64,000 bases of DNA from positions 97,035,141 through 97,099,140 of the forward strand of contig NC_080166.1 in the NCBI RefSeq assembly GCF_950295315.1. The letters are read 5' to 3'. The DNA is from Erinaceus europaeus. Its lineage: Eukaryota > Chordata > Mammalia > Eulipotyphla > Erinaceidae. The position numbers and the translations under genes are program-made. Below, piece by piece: positions 34,518-45,679 of the stretch. The notes beneath the pieces were generated by a model. That model had not been told where the DNA came from and searched no databases. It worked only from the letters and a program-made list of their open reading frames with translations. Every line of letters starts with the position of its first letter. Positions within the stretch are counted from its first letter, which is position 1.

Positions 34518-36039
34518 ACTTTACCAGAGAGGTGATCATGTGAAGGAAGGGTGCGGTTTGCTCAGAGTTCTGCAGAGGAGAGGCAAGGGAACCAAACAGT
34601 CTGTCTGGATTCCCAGATGTTATCTGGGGCAGGATTTACTTCTGACTTTCAATAACCACACCAGTAAAACAATTTACTTAGGTGCAAATGAAGGCATTCC
34701 CATTTCATCTTTGCCTTCCATAACTCATGACATGATTATGTAGAAAGAAAATTTGAGGTTGAAGATTAAAGTTTTGTGTACTGTTTCCAAAACTCTTTTA
34801 ACTAGAGAATGACAAGTAAATATTTAGAAATTAAGAAATATCTTATATAAGATATAGATTTTCTTATATAATATAAAAGAGGTCTCTATCACAACAAGGC
34901 AAGATTGTCACTGAAGTGTAATTGAAACAATCACAAAATAAATCACAACTTAAATAGACAATGGGCAACCCAATGAGAGTGGTTTTCTTCAAATCGAGCT
35001 ATATTTACTAAATAAATAATAAACACAGGAGTGTGAAAGCTTTAGACCACTGGTTGTAGTTTATCAAATATAGTTGAGGATAAAAAACTGCTTATTTTAT
35101 AATGTTGTATCTTATTTTATCAGAAAATTCAATCCTTCATAATTAGTAGAATTTATAAAACTCACCATGTTTCAACATCCCAGAAATTCAGTGAGAAAGG
35201 CCCTATCGGTCTCTATCTGCCAATTAAACTGCGCTTCAAGGAAATTAAGGAGTAGTCCCAGAGAGAGAAAGGCTGAAACATGTAAATCTCCCTTATCAGT
35301 AATATTTTTGTTTGGCTTACTGTGAAGAACCTTGTGTTTACCAAGATAACTCTTAGGAGACATCTCTAACTATATGTATTTTTGAATACCAGGTTGTGAC
35401 TCAGACAACATATCAAAGGTCCTCTTTACAAGGTGAGAAAGAAGCTAGGGGTAAGAGAGGTGTGAAAAGAATGTGACTACCTGTGATGTCACCCATGGGT
35501 TACAGTAAATAGAGACCAGAAGCAAGAGGATAGGACATGCACTACAGGGTGTCTTAGAAGAAGGGAAAGATGGCTCTGTGAACTGGAAGGAGCCACATAC
35601 AGAAGCAACAAAGTTCCAAAAAGATGATATGACCCACCACCTAGCTGAAATAGAAAGCTGTGTTTACCAAGATAACTGTTAGGAAGCATCTCTAATTACC
35701 TATATTTTGAATATCAAATGGTGCTGTGCAGTCCTCTTCCTCACTATACAGACACAAGAAGGTAGTTACTGGGCTGGTCCAGTGAGAGGACTAGTTTGAC
35801 AGTTTTATTGATTGCGCAATATATACATACATCAGATCATCACAGTGTCTGCCTGAATACATGTAATTTTACTTGCTAATTATACCTCAATAAAGCTAAA
35901 GCCTCCAAGTAAAATAAAAGCACCAGTCAACTAAATCCCTGAGTATTATTAAAAATGAAAATTAAGAAAAAAGAAGGCATTTGCTGGAAGAAGAAAATGC
36001 CCACTGGGTTATTAAGTAGATAGAGTTCACTGACTTATG
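34518..36039. other. Intronic sequence, no gene
   Basis: AT-rich. A pair of related segments, TTTACCAAGATAACTCTTAGGAG near 35337 and TTTACCAAGATAACTGTTAGGA near 35662, about 325 bases apart, suggests an old tandem duplication or two copies of an unplaced repeat. Confidence 0.45.
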
Positions 36040-36128
36040 TGTTGCTTTTAATTTGCTGGTGCCAGGGGATCAAACACAGGGCCTCAGGCACACAAAGTAG
36101 GTGCAGTTCCACTGAATCACCTCTCAAG
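36040..36128 (-). mobile_element. Degraded family C SINE
   Basis: Antisense: GCTGGTGCCAGGGGATCAAA, GGCCTCAGGCACACAAAGTA and an end CACTGAATCACCTCTC. Confidence 0.55.
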
Positions 36129-36360
36129 CAGTGACTTTGCTTCACTTTACTAAGTCCAAGAAGTATTCATGTCACTCCTTATCACTTTCAGAAGGAAGGT
36201 TCTTATTCACTCACCCACATTGTATAAATTCGTTCAAGTAGGTGAAAACCTGTTGATGCTGTTGAAATAAATCTGTGAAAACAGTCATCTCTTAGAAGCT
36301 GAAAAACAAGACTAGAAGGGAAAACACAAAGCAGAACTTAAACTAGATTTGGACCAACTT

Positions 36361-36563
36361 AAACTAGTATTGCACCAAAGTAAAAGACTCTGGGGTTGGG
36401 GGGTGGGGGTGGGGTTTGGGTCCTGTATCATGATGGCATAGGGGGACCTAGTGTGGGGTTGAATTGTTATGTGGAAAACTGGGAGATGTTATGCATGTAC
36501 AAATTTTATTTTGCTGTCAACTATAAACCATTAATCCCCCAGTAACAACATTTTTTTAAAAAA
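36361..36563 (+). mobile_element. LINE-1 3' end of a different subfamily
   Basis: GCACCAAAGTAAAAGACTCT (same start as 57149-57168 of the full-length copy) leads into a very G-rich block, then TATCATGATGGCATAGGGGG, GTTATGTGGAAAACTGGGAG and AACCATTAATCCCCCAGTAA, then an A-rich end. The distal part differs from the 3' end at 58.4 kb, so this belongs to another LINE-1 lineage. Confidence 0.75.
36391..36420 (+). other. G-quadruplex motif in LINE-1 3'UTR
   Basis: TGGGGTTGGGGGGTGGGGGT followed by GGGGTTTGGG gives five G runs of three or more with loops of one to three bases. Confidence 0.85.
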
Positions 36564-36569
36564 GGAGAA

Positions 36570-37447
36570 AATAGTTAGCTCTAAAAGAAATTCTAGACTG
36601 GTATGACTGGTATGTTGTTATTAAAAAATAACAACAGCCATTGAAGTCTAACCAGAGTTAAATTTCTACAACTCAATTGTCCCAAGTAAAACTTAGGGAA
36701 CATAAAAATGCAAAGAGCATCAAAGGCTAGTGTAGCTTAATTATGACCAACAGAAAAGAATCTAATTCCAAACAAGTGACTAGGAAAACCTCTGCACAGC
36801 GACTCACATTATATACAAATTAGTCATGAGCCTCAGATTAAATTCAAAGCAATTACACTCTGACTGTTTCCAAGTTGAGGCTAGGAGACCTTAGTGCAAC
36901 TTACAGAATTGCATGAGAGTTCGCTTTGGAAATTGAGAGTCATAGATATAAAATGGAGGGTATCCAATAATACTATTATCTTAAATTGGTTTTTATGAAG
37001 ACCACTTATAGTTATCTTTAGATCAACCATCATTCTTGTGAGGAAAGTAGATGTTTCAAAGACATAGGACATGGCAAATGTGGCAGGTGCTTCTTGGCTG
37101 CTTCATTAAAACTCATTTTAATTTACAGTTTAGTATCAAAAACACATAGCAATTCTCTCTGCCAATGAATGCATCTAAAAATAACAACAGGTGAGCTCAA
37201 AGTGCTTTTCATTTAAAATCCATGCTTCGTGTTTCAAATGAGGGAGAACTATGCCCTGTGTAGCAAAGAGAATCCATTTACAAATCCCTTGTTCTTATGG
37301 ATGGCTTTGGTCCCACTGTGCTTGTCTTCACTGATAGTAATGATAAAGATGTTCCTATTCCAGTGAAATTGCTGTATATGGCCTGGGCAACTTTTTAACT
37401 GTCATTGTTGTCTATCCACTCCGAACACTGCAGGTAAATTCATAAAG
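36570..37447. other. Intronic sequence, no feature seen
   Basis: Unique-looking AT-rich intron. Confidence 0.45.
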
Positions 37448-37457
37448 AATAAGTTAC

Positions 37458-37750
37458 CGGGTGTCTGGTGGTAGCGCAGTGGGTTAAGCACATGTGGCAC
37501 AAAGTGCAAGGACTGGGGTAAGGATCCCAGTTCGAGGCCCGGCTTCCCACATGCAGGGGAGTCGCTTTACAGGCAGTGAAGCAGGACTGCAGGTGTCTAT
37601 CTTTCTCTCCCCCTATCTGTCTTCCCCTCCTCTCTCCATTTCTCTCTGTCCTATCTAACAATGACAACAACAATAACAACAATAATAACCGCAACAATAA
37701 ATAACAAAGGCAACAAAAGGGAAAATAAATAAATAAATATTTTAAAAAAT
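37458..37750 (+). mobile_element. Family A SINE
   Basis: Perfect 10-bp flanking repeat AATAAGTTAC (37448-37457 and 37751-37760). Full head, body and CAATAATAAC tail. The head begins CGGGTGTCTGGTGGTAGCGC, slightly altered from the usual GGGAGTCGGG. Confidence 0.95.
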
Positions 37751-37929
37751 AATAAGTTACTAATTTCTTCATACCATATACCAGCCCCCACCAGCTGGCC
37801 ATTAATGGAGATAAGAAGATAATGAAATATAATAAAGTGAAATAAATACTTCTTTTGTTTGACACTGAATTGTACATGATGACATACCTCTTAATATACT
37901 TCTGTCATTGTATGTGTGTGTGTGTGAGA

Positions 37930-38095
37930 GAGAGACAGAGAAGAAGAAGGAGGAGAAGGAGGAGGAGGAGAGAGCAAACAGAAGACAACACTGCCTCAGA
38001 TCTGGCTCATGGTGGTGCCAGGGATTGAACCTGGGATTTTAGAGTCTTGGGCATGAAAATATTTTTGCATAGCTACGATGTCATATGCCTGGCCT
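37930..38095 (-). mobile_element. Family C SINE
   Basis: Antisense: GA-rich tail with GAGGAGGAGG, CAGATCTGGCTCATGGTGGT, GGGATTGAACCTGGGATTTT (B box on the other strand), head end GATGTCATATGCCTGGCC. Confidence 0.75.
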
Positions 38096-38099
38096 TCTT

Positions 38100-38722
38100 C
38101 TCGCTTTTCTAACTAAACATTCTTATTTCTCAAGACCAGCTCCTCCTCTTCTATTTTAAATTTCCCCATAAGTCTGTAACCATTCTTTAGAAAGTGTATT
38201 AAAGATGTCACAATGGCTGCTGGCTCTCTCTCTGGCCAAATCCTTTCTTGGTAAGTCAATAACCTTAGAGTTACATTGTTCTGAGAGCTTCTCTCTACAA
38301 GTTTCCAGAATATTTGGACTCAGGGAGAAGACACAATTAACAGATTGAGCTCAGTGACTTCATTACTATTGTTCTTTGCTCTGGCATTTGATGTGCAGCA
38401 CTAGACATAAGGTTGTTAGTGAAACATGAGAAAGTGGGTGTGATATAAAAATTCACACATCTGGAGCTAGCTAGCAGCAGGACAGTTAGTTGTGAAGATT
38501 TCTTCTCTGATTGCAAGCCTTCATATTTCTGCACAGTGATAGGCAGCTCATCTTCTAAAATTCCCAAGACTCATAAGATAGCAAATCTGGTACTGAGGAG
38601 CTTTTCACATGGCAAGTTTCTCTAGTATTAGAGTTCTGATGGTAATTTTATCAATGCTGGAAGTCAGTACAATTGTCTGTGAATGGATTTTCATGGAACT
38701 GGCTGAAAAAAATAGCTTCAGA
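38100..38722. other. Intronic sequence, no feature seen
   Basis: Unique-looking. No exon was recognised. Confidence 0.45.
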
Positions 38723-38725
38723 TTT

Positions 38726-38771
<46 letters not shown>

Positions 38772-38798
38772 TTTCTTTATTTCCTTCTCTCTTTCTTT
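38723..38798 (+). repeat. (CTTT)n microsatellite
   Basis: About ten clean CTTT units followed by variant CCTTTCTTTATTTCC units. Confidence 0.95.
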
Positions 38799-38799
38799 A

Positions 38800-39997
38800 A
38801 TCACTATTTGGGCCTTCATAACCACTCAAGAATTTGGGTTGACAAGGCACATCACATTCTACCTTTTAAAATTCTAGCGTGGAAGCAAGATATTTCAAGG
38901 CCTGTGATATTCAATTCTGGTAGCCACATTTAAACTAAACTGCCAAATGAAGCCCTACCATGTGTCCCTTATAAGGAGAATCAGTATATCTGTGAGCACT
39001 ACGATGGCCATTATACATGTCTACCGCTGACGAGAAAGCCACTGGAAAGACACATTATGATCAGCATGTGGTTCCGTCCCCACCCTTGGAAATTATCTGT
39101 GTAAAGTGCCTTCTGGCTTCATATATACCCAAGCCCTAAGAAAATTCAAGTCTATTCATTATTGGTTCACATGAGGTTATGATGTCATTAAGGGTCTGCT
39201 TTAGGAGGATCTGAAAAAATTGGGAAAATGACCTTGAGACTTGTCAACAGTTGGCCCTTTCTTAAACAATGTGATTCAGTCTAGTAAGTCTCCAGATAAA
39301 TACAGACTCTATGCTTTTAGAATCTCTAGTTAGATCAATCTACTCAGAGAATCCAAGTCTGAGTTTACAATTTGAAAGATGAATGTGCCTTCACTGAGCA
39401 AAAAAGAACCTTCGCCTTTTTTTTTTTTGTCATGAGATTTCATGCTTCTGGTATGTCTTAAATTTATCAGTGTGGCTGATTTTGAGTACACTGAATGAAT
39501 ATAAAAACATTACGACTGCATTGAGTCATGGTTTGATCAGTCAAGTGTGTAGTATCAAGCCAGGCCACAACACTGTAACTGTGCTCTCTGAGTGACTTCG
39601 AAGATTAACAGAGGACAGGAGGATTTATTGAATAATGAACAAAATTCTGAATCTGGGATTTTACTTCAGAATGTTTCTGCTGCATTTTAATGAGCATAGC
39701 AAAGCAGAACCTGAGAAGACTCACTTTGTAAATACCAACATTTACTAATTACCAGCCACAAAGCTAAAACCTGGAACTACATCAAGCCTTGAAAGGAGAC
39801 AATGTTAAGATTAAAATAAATTTTCAGAACAAAGAGCACCTATTGGATTTGGCTAGATTTATAACCAGTATGTGTATTTTCAACTACACAACCTTTATGG
39901 AAGGTGAAGAGAAAGAAAAAGTGCAAAAATAAGCATAGGTTGGTTTATGATCTCAATCATAGGTAGGGACTACAGTAAAGTGGAAAGAACTACTGTA
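38800..39997. other. Intronic sequence, no gene
   Basis: No repeat or exon was recognised. Confidence 0.45.
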
Positions 39998-40195
39998 GGG
40001 GTCTTGGAGATTGCTTACCTGGTACAGGATGTACACTACCATGTGTGAATCCCCCAGTTTAAAACCTGACACCATATGGAAGCATTGCAGCACCAGGGGG
40101 AGCTCCCTGGTTTGTGGTTCAGTGCTGGCTCACACTCTACTTCTTTCTCCTCCCTATCTGTAATAAAAAGTGTGAAAATATAAGAATATGAGTAG
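39998..40195 (+). mobile_element. Family D-like SINE
   Basis: GGTCTTGGAGATTGCTTACC head, CCCCAGTTTAAAACCTGACA (B-box region), CATATGGAAGCATTGCAGCA and GGGGGAGCTCCCTGGTTTGT, then a pyrimidine-rich end and AATAAAAAG. The assignment to family D is by order of blocks, not close identity. Confidence 0.55.
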
Positions 40196-40218
40196 TGGAA
40201 TAATTTGTAGGAGTCACA

Positions 40219-40318
40219 AGAGAGAAGAAAGAAAGAAAGACAGGAGGGAGGGAGCAAGGGAGAAGAAAGGAAGGAAGGAAGGAAGGAAGGAAGGAAGGAA
40301 AGAAGGGAGGATGGAAGG
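40219..40318 (+). repeat. (GGAA)n purine tract
   Basis: GAAAGAAAGA and GAGGGAGGGA variants leading into a clean AAGG run at 40267-40300. Confidence 0.93.
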
Positions 40319-40504
40319 GCTCTAGAGATGACTAAGTAGAACACAGACTAAGATTAGACTTTATTAGAAAGAAGGGAGTTTCTACATAAATATTTAATTT
40401 TTCACCAAATTATTCTCCCTACAATCTACAAGCAGGAGAAAGCCACTGACAACAAATGATTCATTATCCAAGAAAATGAGCTTTTTAAAAAATCCTGTCT
40501 AATA

Positions 40505-40775
40505 GGAGTCGGGCAGTAGTGCAGCAGGTCAAGCACATGTGGTGCGAAGCACAAGGACCAGTGTAAGGGTGTAAGGATCCTGGTTCGAGCCCCTGGCTTC
40601 CCACCTGTAGGGGAGTCGGTGAAGCAGGTCTGTATGTGTCTGTCTTTGTCTCTCCCTCTCTGTCTTCCCCTCCTCTCTCCATTTTTCTCTGTCCTATCCA
40701 AGTACAACATCAATAACAGCAACAATAACTACAACAATGAAACAACAAGAGCAACAAAAGGAAATAAATATTTCA
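40505..40775 (+). mobile_element. Family A SINE with perfect 18-bp TSD
   Basis: AAAAAATCCTGTCTAATA is duplicated exactly at 40487-40504 and 40776-40793. The body lacks the CACTTCACAG segment (GGGAGTCGGTGAAGCAGG), a small deletion in the conserved hairpin. The flanking AATAGGAGTCGG places its first base at about 40505. Confidence 0.96.
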
Positions 40776-40793
40776 AAAAAATCCTGTCTAATA

Positions 40794-43004
40794 CAATGAC
40801 TTGACTTTAAAAAAATAGTTTTTCTTTTTTTTTTAAGTCAAGTTTTCTTGGCATCTGGTGTAGATCAGCCATAGCAAAATCCCATAAGTAATGTACTCAA
40901 GTTAGAAAGGCACCTCCTACTCTAATATATTTTTTCATAATTTGATTTTCCTATATACCTTAGAAAAGGTAGCTCAGTGTTCTTACTTCTGTGGTATATG
41001 CCTGATATTTCACACACCTGCTTTTTCTTGTGTAGGAAATACTTCCAACATGTTATTGTCTAACATCTGGAAATGCTTTTTAAAAAAAAAAAAAAAGACA
41101 GCCTACCATTTAGCTATAAATTTAATTTCCTCCTAAAATTGATCCACTTAAGGCAAACACAGAACCTCAGCCCTAACTAGTAACTTCTTCCATCTAACCC
41201 AAATTATGCCAACATGGATTTGAGAAGAAGAAAATATATCCAGAGACATATCTTTTTTTTTCAAATTTCAGAAGAGCTGAAAAGAAATGACATTCAAAAG
41301 AACCTGATTTATTAACCAAAATATGCCACGATGTACAAATTACCTTCTCGTGAAAGGAATTCGATTTACAATTCAGAGGAAAAAAAAACTGTGTACTTGG
41401 TAATCTGAGAAATCTGCATCTGTACAAGCCCCTAAGAATCAGAAACCAGCCAGAGCTGTCATAACTATTATGCAAAGCAAAAATGAATAACAAAGTAGGC
41501 AATTTTCTAAAGCAAATTAAAATGCAATGGCAGGCATTTCATGAATATTTGAGAGTTCTCTTTTTCTCAATGACAAACACCTGCGCGTCTTTCACTACTT
41601 TGGCGGGTTCATAACACGCTAAATAAAAGGCACTGAACCTCTACCCTCCAAAGGGACAGTGACACACAGTGGGGATGCATAAACTTCAGGCATGTGGCCT
41701 TGATGATTTCACAAACACACTCTGAGAAAGATGATAATCTTATAAAAAAGAAGAAAGCACTGACTTAGGGTGGGTTTACTCAACTATATAATTAAGGAAT
41801 TCAGCTTCACACTTCTAATCATGTAAAAAACTGCTCGAAATTCAATGTACCATTGTCAATATCATCAGACTGACCTCTTTATTCTTTCTCCCCAACCCCT
41901 TTCAGTCTGTCAGTGCTGTAACCATCCTAGAAACAGTAATCTTTATGAATAAGTAAACTTTCTCTTGCATTCCAGTGCATCAATGGAAAGCATTATATTT
42001 ACACAATGTATTATTCTAGAGTCCTCAGTGGTCTTGCTCTCATATCTATGCTAAGTTAAATGGATGGGGCAGCCTTCCTTTTGCACCTCATGGAACTGTG
42101 AGTCAAGGACCTCAACAGATTTGCAAGGGCACGCACATGGACTATGTATGGTATGGTATTTGAAGAAGCACACTAACCTAGTGCTCACAGTTTTAAAGAT
42201 AATTGCAATATTCATTTAACTAAACTAAATGGAGAAATCATTTCATTTCAGAAACATCTTTTCATATGTCATTACATTAATGTGTTACCTGGTAAAGAAT
42301 AACCACTAAAATATTTTCACCCATAAAAGGTTGTGATTCTAGTGAACCTGCTAATGTCATGTTTGTATAGTCTTAAGGTCTAACTCAACATTTTATCCAG
42401 AAGACACATACTCAATGAACCTGTGATTTTTTTCTTCTTCTGTCCACACCAAGTGGCACAGGCTGTTAATTCCTTCACTGTAAAGGACCAAGGCCTCTCA
42501 AGTGCTCCCCCAAGATTGCTCTGCCACCATCCAGTCTCCATCCTTTAGAGGAGCCCCCTATCTAAAGATGATCATGAAACTTCCTAGCTATCAAGTCTCA
42601 GGGGCTCTTGAAAGCTCAAGTTCAAATCCTGCAGAATGACATATATATATATATAGTCTTAGCCAGGACCCAGGTGGGGACCAGATCTCAAACCACTCCT
42701 CCTCTAGCCCAGCTTTCCCTCCCTGGAATGTTTTTCCATTGTTCAAAGAAAGTAGAAATATCACTTCTGGATTTGGATTAGCAGAGGGAGAGGGACAATA
42801 GTAGTCTATAAACTAGATTGTATTTCTGAAACCATCTCTTCCCTAAATTCAGGTGCTATTCCTTGGACTTTGAGCACTGCACAATTTATATACCACGTTA
42901 TTAATAGCAAAGAAGCCTAATCCTTTCTATCCCTCACTCAAAAGAGATTCAAAGGCATCTGATCTCTCTCAAAGGAAAATACAACCTTTGTGGCCCAATA
43001 TTGC
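40794..43004. other. Intronic sequence, no gene (2.2 kb)
   Basis: No repeat family recognised, apart from A/T runs and a (TA)9 at 42640-42656. A short segment near 41570-41640 keeps several CpGs (CTGCGCGTC, TTTGGCGGGT, AACACGCTAA), unusual for this AT-rich intron. Confidence 0.45.
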
Positions 43005-43007
43005 TTC

Positions 43008-43150
43008 ATTCCTTCCTCCTTTCCTCCCTTCCTCCCTCCCTCCTTCCCTTCCTTCCTTCCTCCCTCCCTCCCTCCCTTCTTTCCTCCCTCCCTCCCTCCC
43101 TTCCTTCCTTCCTTCCTTCCTTCCTTCCTTCCTTCCTTCCATCCTTCCTT
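43008..43150 (+). repeat. (TTCC/CCCT)n polypyrimidine tract
   Basis: About 140 bases of TTCC, TCCC and CCTC units ending in a pure (CTTC)n section at 43101-43140. Encodes only low-complexity Ser/Pro/Phe/Leu frames, which are not genes. Confidence 0.96.
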
Positions 43151-43164
43151 CTTTTTTACTTCTG

Positions 43165-43651
43165 TACTTCCCTTTTCTATTTCCTCCAGGCAGCACACCT
43201 TCCTTACCATTGCTTATACATGTCCAGGATGCCCATCAACTCACACACACCAAATTTGGGTACTTCACACTCTACACTATGCCTAAAGATTTTCTCATAG
43301 CTACTGAGTGCCTTGCTTTCAGTAACCCACTTTTCTGTTCACAGGTCACCCATCCCGAAGGCATTTCCTGATCACAGAATTATTTTTTCTTTTTCTTTTA
43401 ATATTAATTATAGCTTTATATGTATTCAAATCTCACCACAGGCACCATCAAAGATTCAGTGTTATTCACACTATCAAAATGACCTCTCTACCTATGCCTC
43501 TTACTATCTTTCTCCTTCCTCTCTGGTAACCACAACATTTTCCACATATTATATACGTTCTTCTTCTCCCCCTTCACTTTCTTCTTCTCCTCCTTCTTTT
43601 TTCTAATTTGCTTGCTTTGAGGATTTATCTTCCTCTATAAGTGAAGCCATC
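43165..43651. other. Intronic sequence, no gene
   Basis: A pyrimidine-rich patch at 43555-43600 (TTCTTCTCCC units). No exon was recognised. Confidence 0.45.
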
Positions 43652-43671
43652 TGGCAATTGTCTTTCTTTTT

Positions 43672-43943
43672 TTTTAATTTTTAGAAAACATTTATTTATT
43701 TCCATTTGCTGCCCTTGTTTTATTGTTGTATTTATTGTTGTTGTTGTCTTTGTTGGATAGGACAGAGAGAAATGAAGAGAGGAGAGGAGGACAGAGAGGA
43801 GGAGAGAAACATAGACACCTGCAGACCTGCTTCACTGCCTATGAAGCAACTCCCTTTGCAGGTGGGGAGCCAGGGGCTTGAACTGGGATCCTTATGATGG
43901 TCCTTGCGCTTAACCTGCTGCTCAACCACCAGACTCCCCCCCA
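43672..43943 (-). mobile_element. Family A SINE (terminal in composite block)
   Basis: Antisense: T-rich tail directly after the left TSD copy, TTGTTGTTGTCTTTGTTGGA tail, body AGGACAGAGAGAAATGAAGA, head end AACCACCAGACTCCCCCCC. Confidence 0.92.
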
Positions 43944-43945
43944 TT

Positions 43946-44222
43946 TAAAAAAAATATTTATTTTCCATTTTGTTGCCCTTGATGTTTTTCATTGTTGTTA
44001 TTGATGTCCTCGTTGTTAGATAGAATAGAGAAAAATGGAGAGAAGAGGGGAAGACAGACAGGGGCAGAGAAAGACAGACACCTGCAGACCGGCTTCACTG
44101 CCTGTGAAGCGACTCCCCTGTAGGTGGGGAGCTGGGAACTGGAACTGGGATCCTTAAGATGGCCCTGTGCTTTGTACCATGTGCACTAAACCCACTCCAC
44201 TACCGGCTACTGCCTGACTTCC
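43946..44222 (-). mobile_element. Family A SINE (second in composite block)
   Basis: Antisense: AAATATTTATTTTCCATTTT tail, body AAGACAGACAGGGGCAGAGA, head end CTACTGCCTGACTTCCC. The tail abuts the head of the neighbouring copy. Confidence 0.92.
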
Positions 44223-44242
44223 CTGATTTTTTTTTTTTTTAA

Positions 44243-44395
44243 GGGAATGGGGATAGATAGCATAATGGTTATGCAAAGAGACTCTCAGGCTTGAAGCTTT
44301 TAAGTTTCAGGTTCAATCCCCACCTCCATAAACCAGAGCTGAGCAGTACTCTGATTAGAAAACAGAACAAAAAAATAAATAAAAGAAAGAAAGAA
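44243..44395 (+). mobile_element. Family C SINE (in composite block)
   Basis: GGGGATAGATAGCATAATGG head, GACTCTCAGGCTTGAAGCTT, B box CAGGTTCAATCCCC, GCTGAGCAGTACTCTGATTA and an A-rich tail. Orientation is opposite to the two family A copies. Confidence 0.9.
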
Positions 44396-44443
44396 AAGTA
44401 TGACTTGGTTTCTGTCGTTGTCTTCTGTATAAAAAGATGAGTT

Positions 44444-44446
<3 letters not shown>

Positions 44447-44488
<42 letters not shown>
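44447..44488 (+). repeat. (GA)21 microsatellite
   Basis: Pure GA run between the family C and family B pieces of the composite block. Confidence 0.96.
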
Positions 44489-44489
<1 letters not shown>

Positions 44490-44491
<2 letters not shown>

Positions 44492-44596
44492 TAAGGAGCT
44501 AAGTGGTGGCACAGTTGATTGAACGTGCATGTTATAATGCATAAGAACCTGGGCTCAAGGCCCTAGTCTCTACCTGCAGGAAGAAAGCTTCACAAG
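44490..44596 (+). mobile_element. Family B SINE, 3'-truncated at a TSD
   Basis: Head GAGCTAAGTGGTGGCACAGT, B box CTGGGCTCAAGGCCC, body AAGAAAGCTTCACAAG, then an abrupt stop exactly at the right copy of the 14-bp repeat. Loss of the 3' half with a sharp edge at a TSD is what marks the outer event. Confidence 0.85.
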
Positions 44597-44929
44597 TGGC
44601 AATTGTCTTTAACTTCCTAACTTATTTTACTTAGCATAATCAGCTCAAGTTCCATCCATGATGCCTAAAGGCCATCATTTCATTTCTTCTCATAACTTAG
44701 CAGTATCCCATAGAGCATATATACCACAATTTCCTCATCTGGTCATCCATTTATATGACCAGCTGATATTAAGTAATAAATAATTTCCCAATTCCCAGAC
44801 ATTTCTATTTCCATACCCCACATTTTTCACTATTATGTATGTTACCAACTGATTTCATTTCGTCCGTGCTTGACTGTCCATTCTAAAATTGCACTTACCC
44901 TTGTTGTGTATCTCTTACACTGCTTATTT

Positions 44930-45100
44930 TTCCCCACTATATTGATCACTTCCAGGTGACAATTCTCTATTGCTTATTTACCTTGTTTCTTTTTATCTCT
45001 CTACCTGAATGAATGTTTAGCTGCCATATGCCTAGGTTAGTGGAACAATGTTTCACAAAAAGGAGCCACTCAATGGGATTTGTTGAATGAATGAACACTT
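44930..45100 (+). mobile_element. Ancient L2/MIR-type fragment
   Basis: AGCCACTCAATGGGATTTGT and TGAATGAATGAACAC match the classical terminal block (cactcaataaatatttgttgaatgaatg). The upstream part is weakly recognisable. Confidence 0.55.
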
Positions 45101-45440
45101 TATTTCTGAAGTTTCTGTTTCCTCCACTAACTCTTAAGATTTTTTAACTTAGAGGGGATACTATTTTCATATATTTTTTCTAAGGACAATACTTGGAAAA
45201 CAACAGTAATTTCAACCAATATGTGTCTGAAAGAAAAACAGTTCCCACTTGATCAATCTCCCTAGGCAAAGGGGTGAATATTTTATACATAGTTCTGACA
45301 GTGTTGAGGTCAGAAATGACAGCAAGTACCTGAGGAAATGGAGACACTGCTGCACACTCCAGAGCACACCTTTGTGCCTGTGGGAAGGAAATAGTTGCAT
45401 AGAAAATGTGAGGGGTAACAGGTGTGGGTGTAGCTTAGAA
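45101..45440. other. Intronic sequence, no feature seen
   Basis: Unique-looking. No exon was recognised. Confidence 0.4.
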
Positions 45441-45444
45441 AGGA

Positions 45445-45674
45445 GGTGAAAGCTGGGCTTGGTTGTTTATGAGCTAGATCTAAGGCATGGCTCTCTCTAT
45501 CTCTCTCTCTCTAGCTTGCTCCCCACATAGGTAGGCCTGTCACCATGTCAATAAGTGCTTTCAGGCTCGTCCACCCTCTCTCTTTCTTTCGCTCTCTGTC
45601 TTGACTCACATCTTCTCCAGCATGTGGGTATTCTCAATTTTCCTGAATAAAGTTTAAAGTTCCAGAAAAAAAAA
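45445..45674 (+). other. Unidentified element with AATAAA and A-tail
   Basis: A C/T-rich stretch with CTCTCTATCTCTCTCTCTCT and CACCCTCTCTCTTTCTTTCG ends with AATAAA (45646-45651) and an A9 run at 45666-45674. It has the 3' layout of a processed transcript or of an LTR R/U5, but I cannot name it and found no flanking duplication. Confidence 0.35.
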
Positions 45675-45679
45675 TCATG

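Larger units (their letters stand above)
43666..44596 (-). mobile_element. Composite retroinsertion flanked by 14-bp TSD
   Basis: TGGCAATTGTCTTT occurs exactly at 43652-43665 and 44597-44610. Between them lie, left to right: a T-rich run, family A antisense (43672-43943), family A antisense (43946-44222), family C sense (44243-44395), a GA repeat, and the 5' part of family B sense (44490-44596). Neither edge of the inner SINEs carries this repeat. Read on the minus strand, the block ends in poly(A), so it looks like one retrotransposed RNA that carried several SINEs, 5'-truncated inside antisense family B. An alternative is a later rearrangement between two insertions. Confidence 0.6.

Noticed and set aside
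42938..43371. Several 75-127 codon frames rich in Phe, Leu, Pro, Ser or in Lys, Glu, Gly, Arg
   Set aside because: They are translations of the TTCC/CCCT tract on both strands. No start context, domain or splice support.
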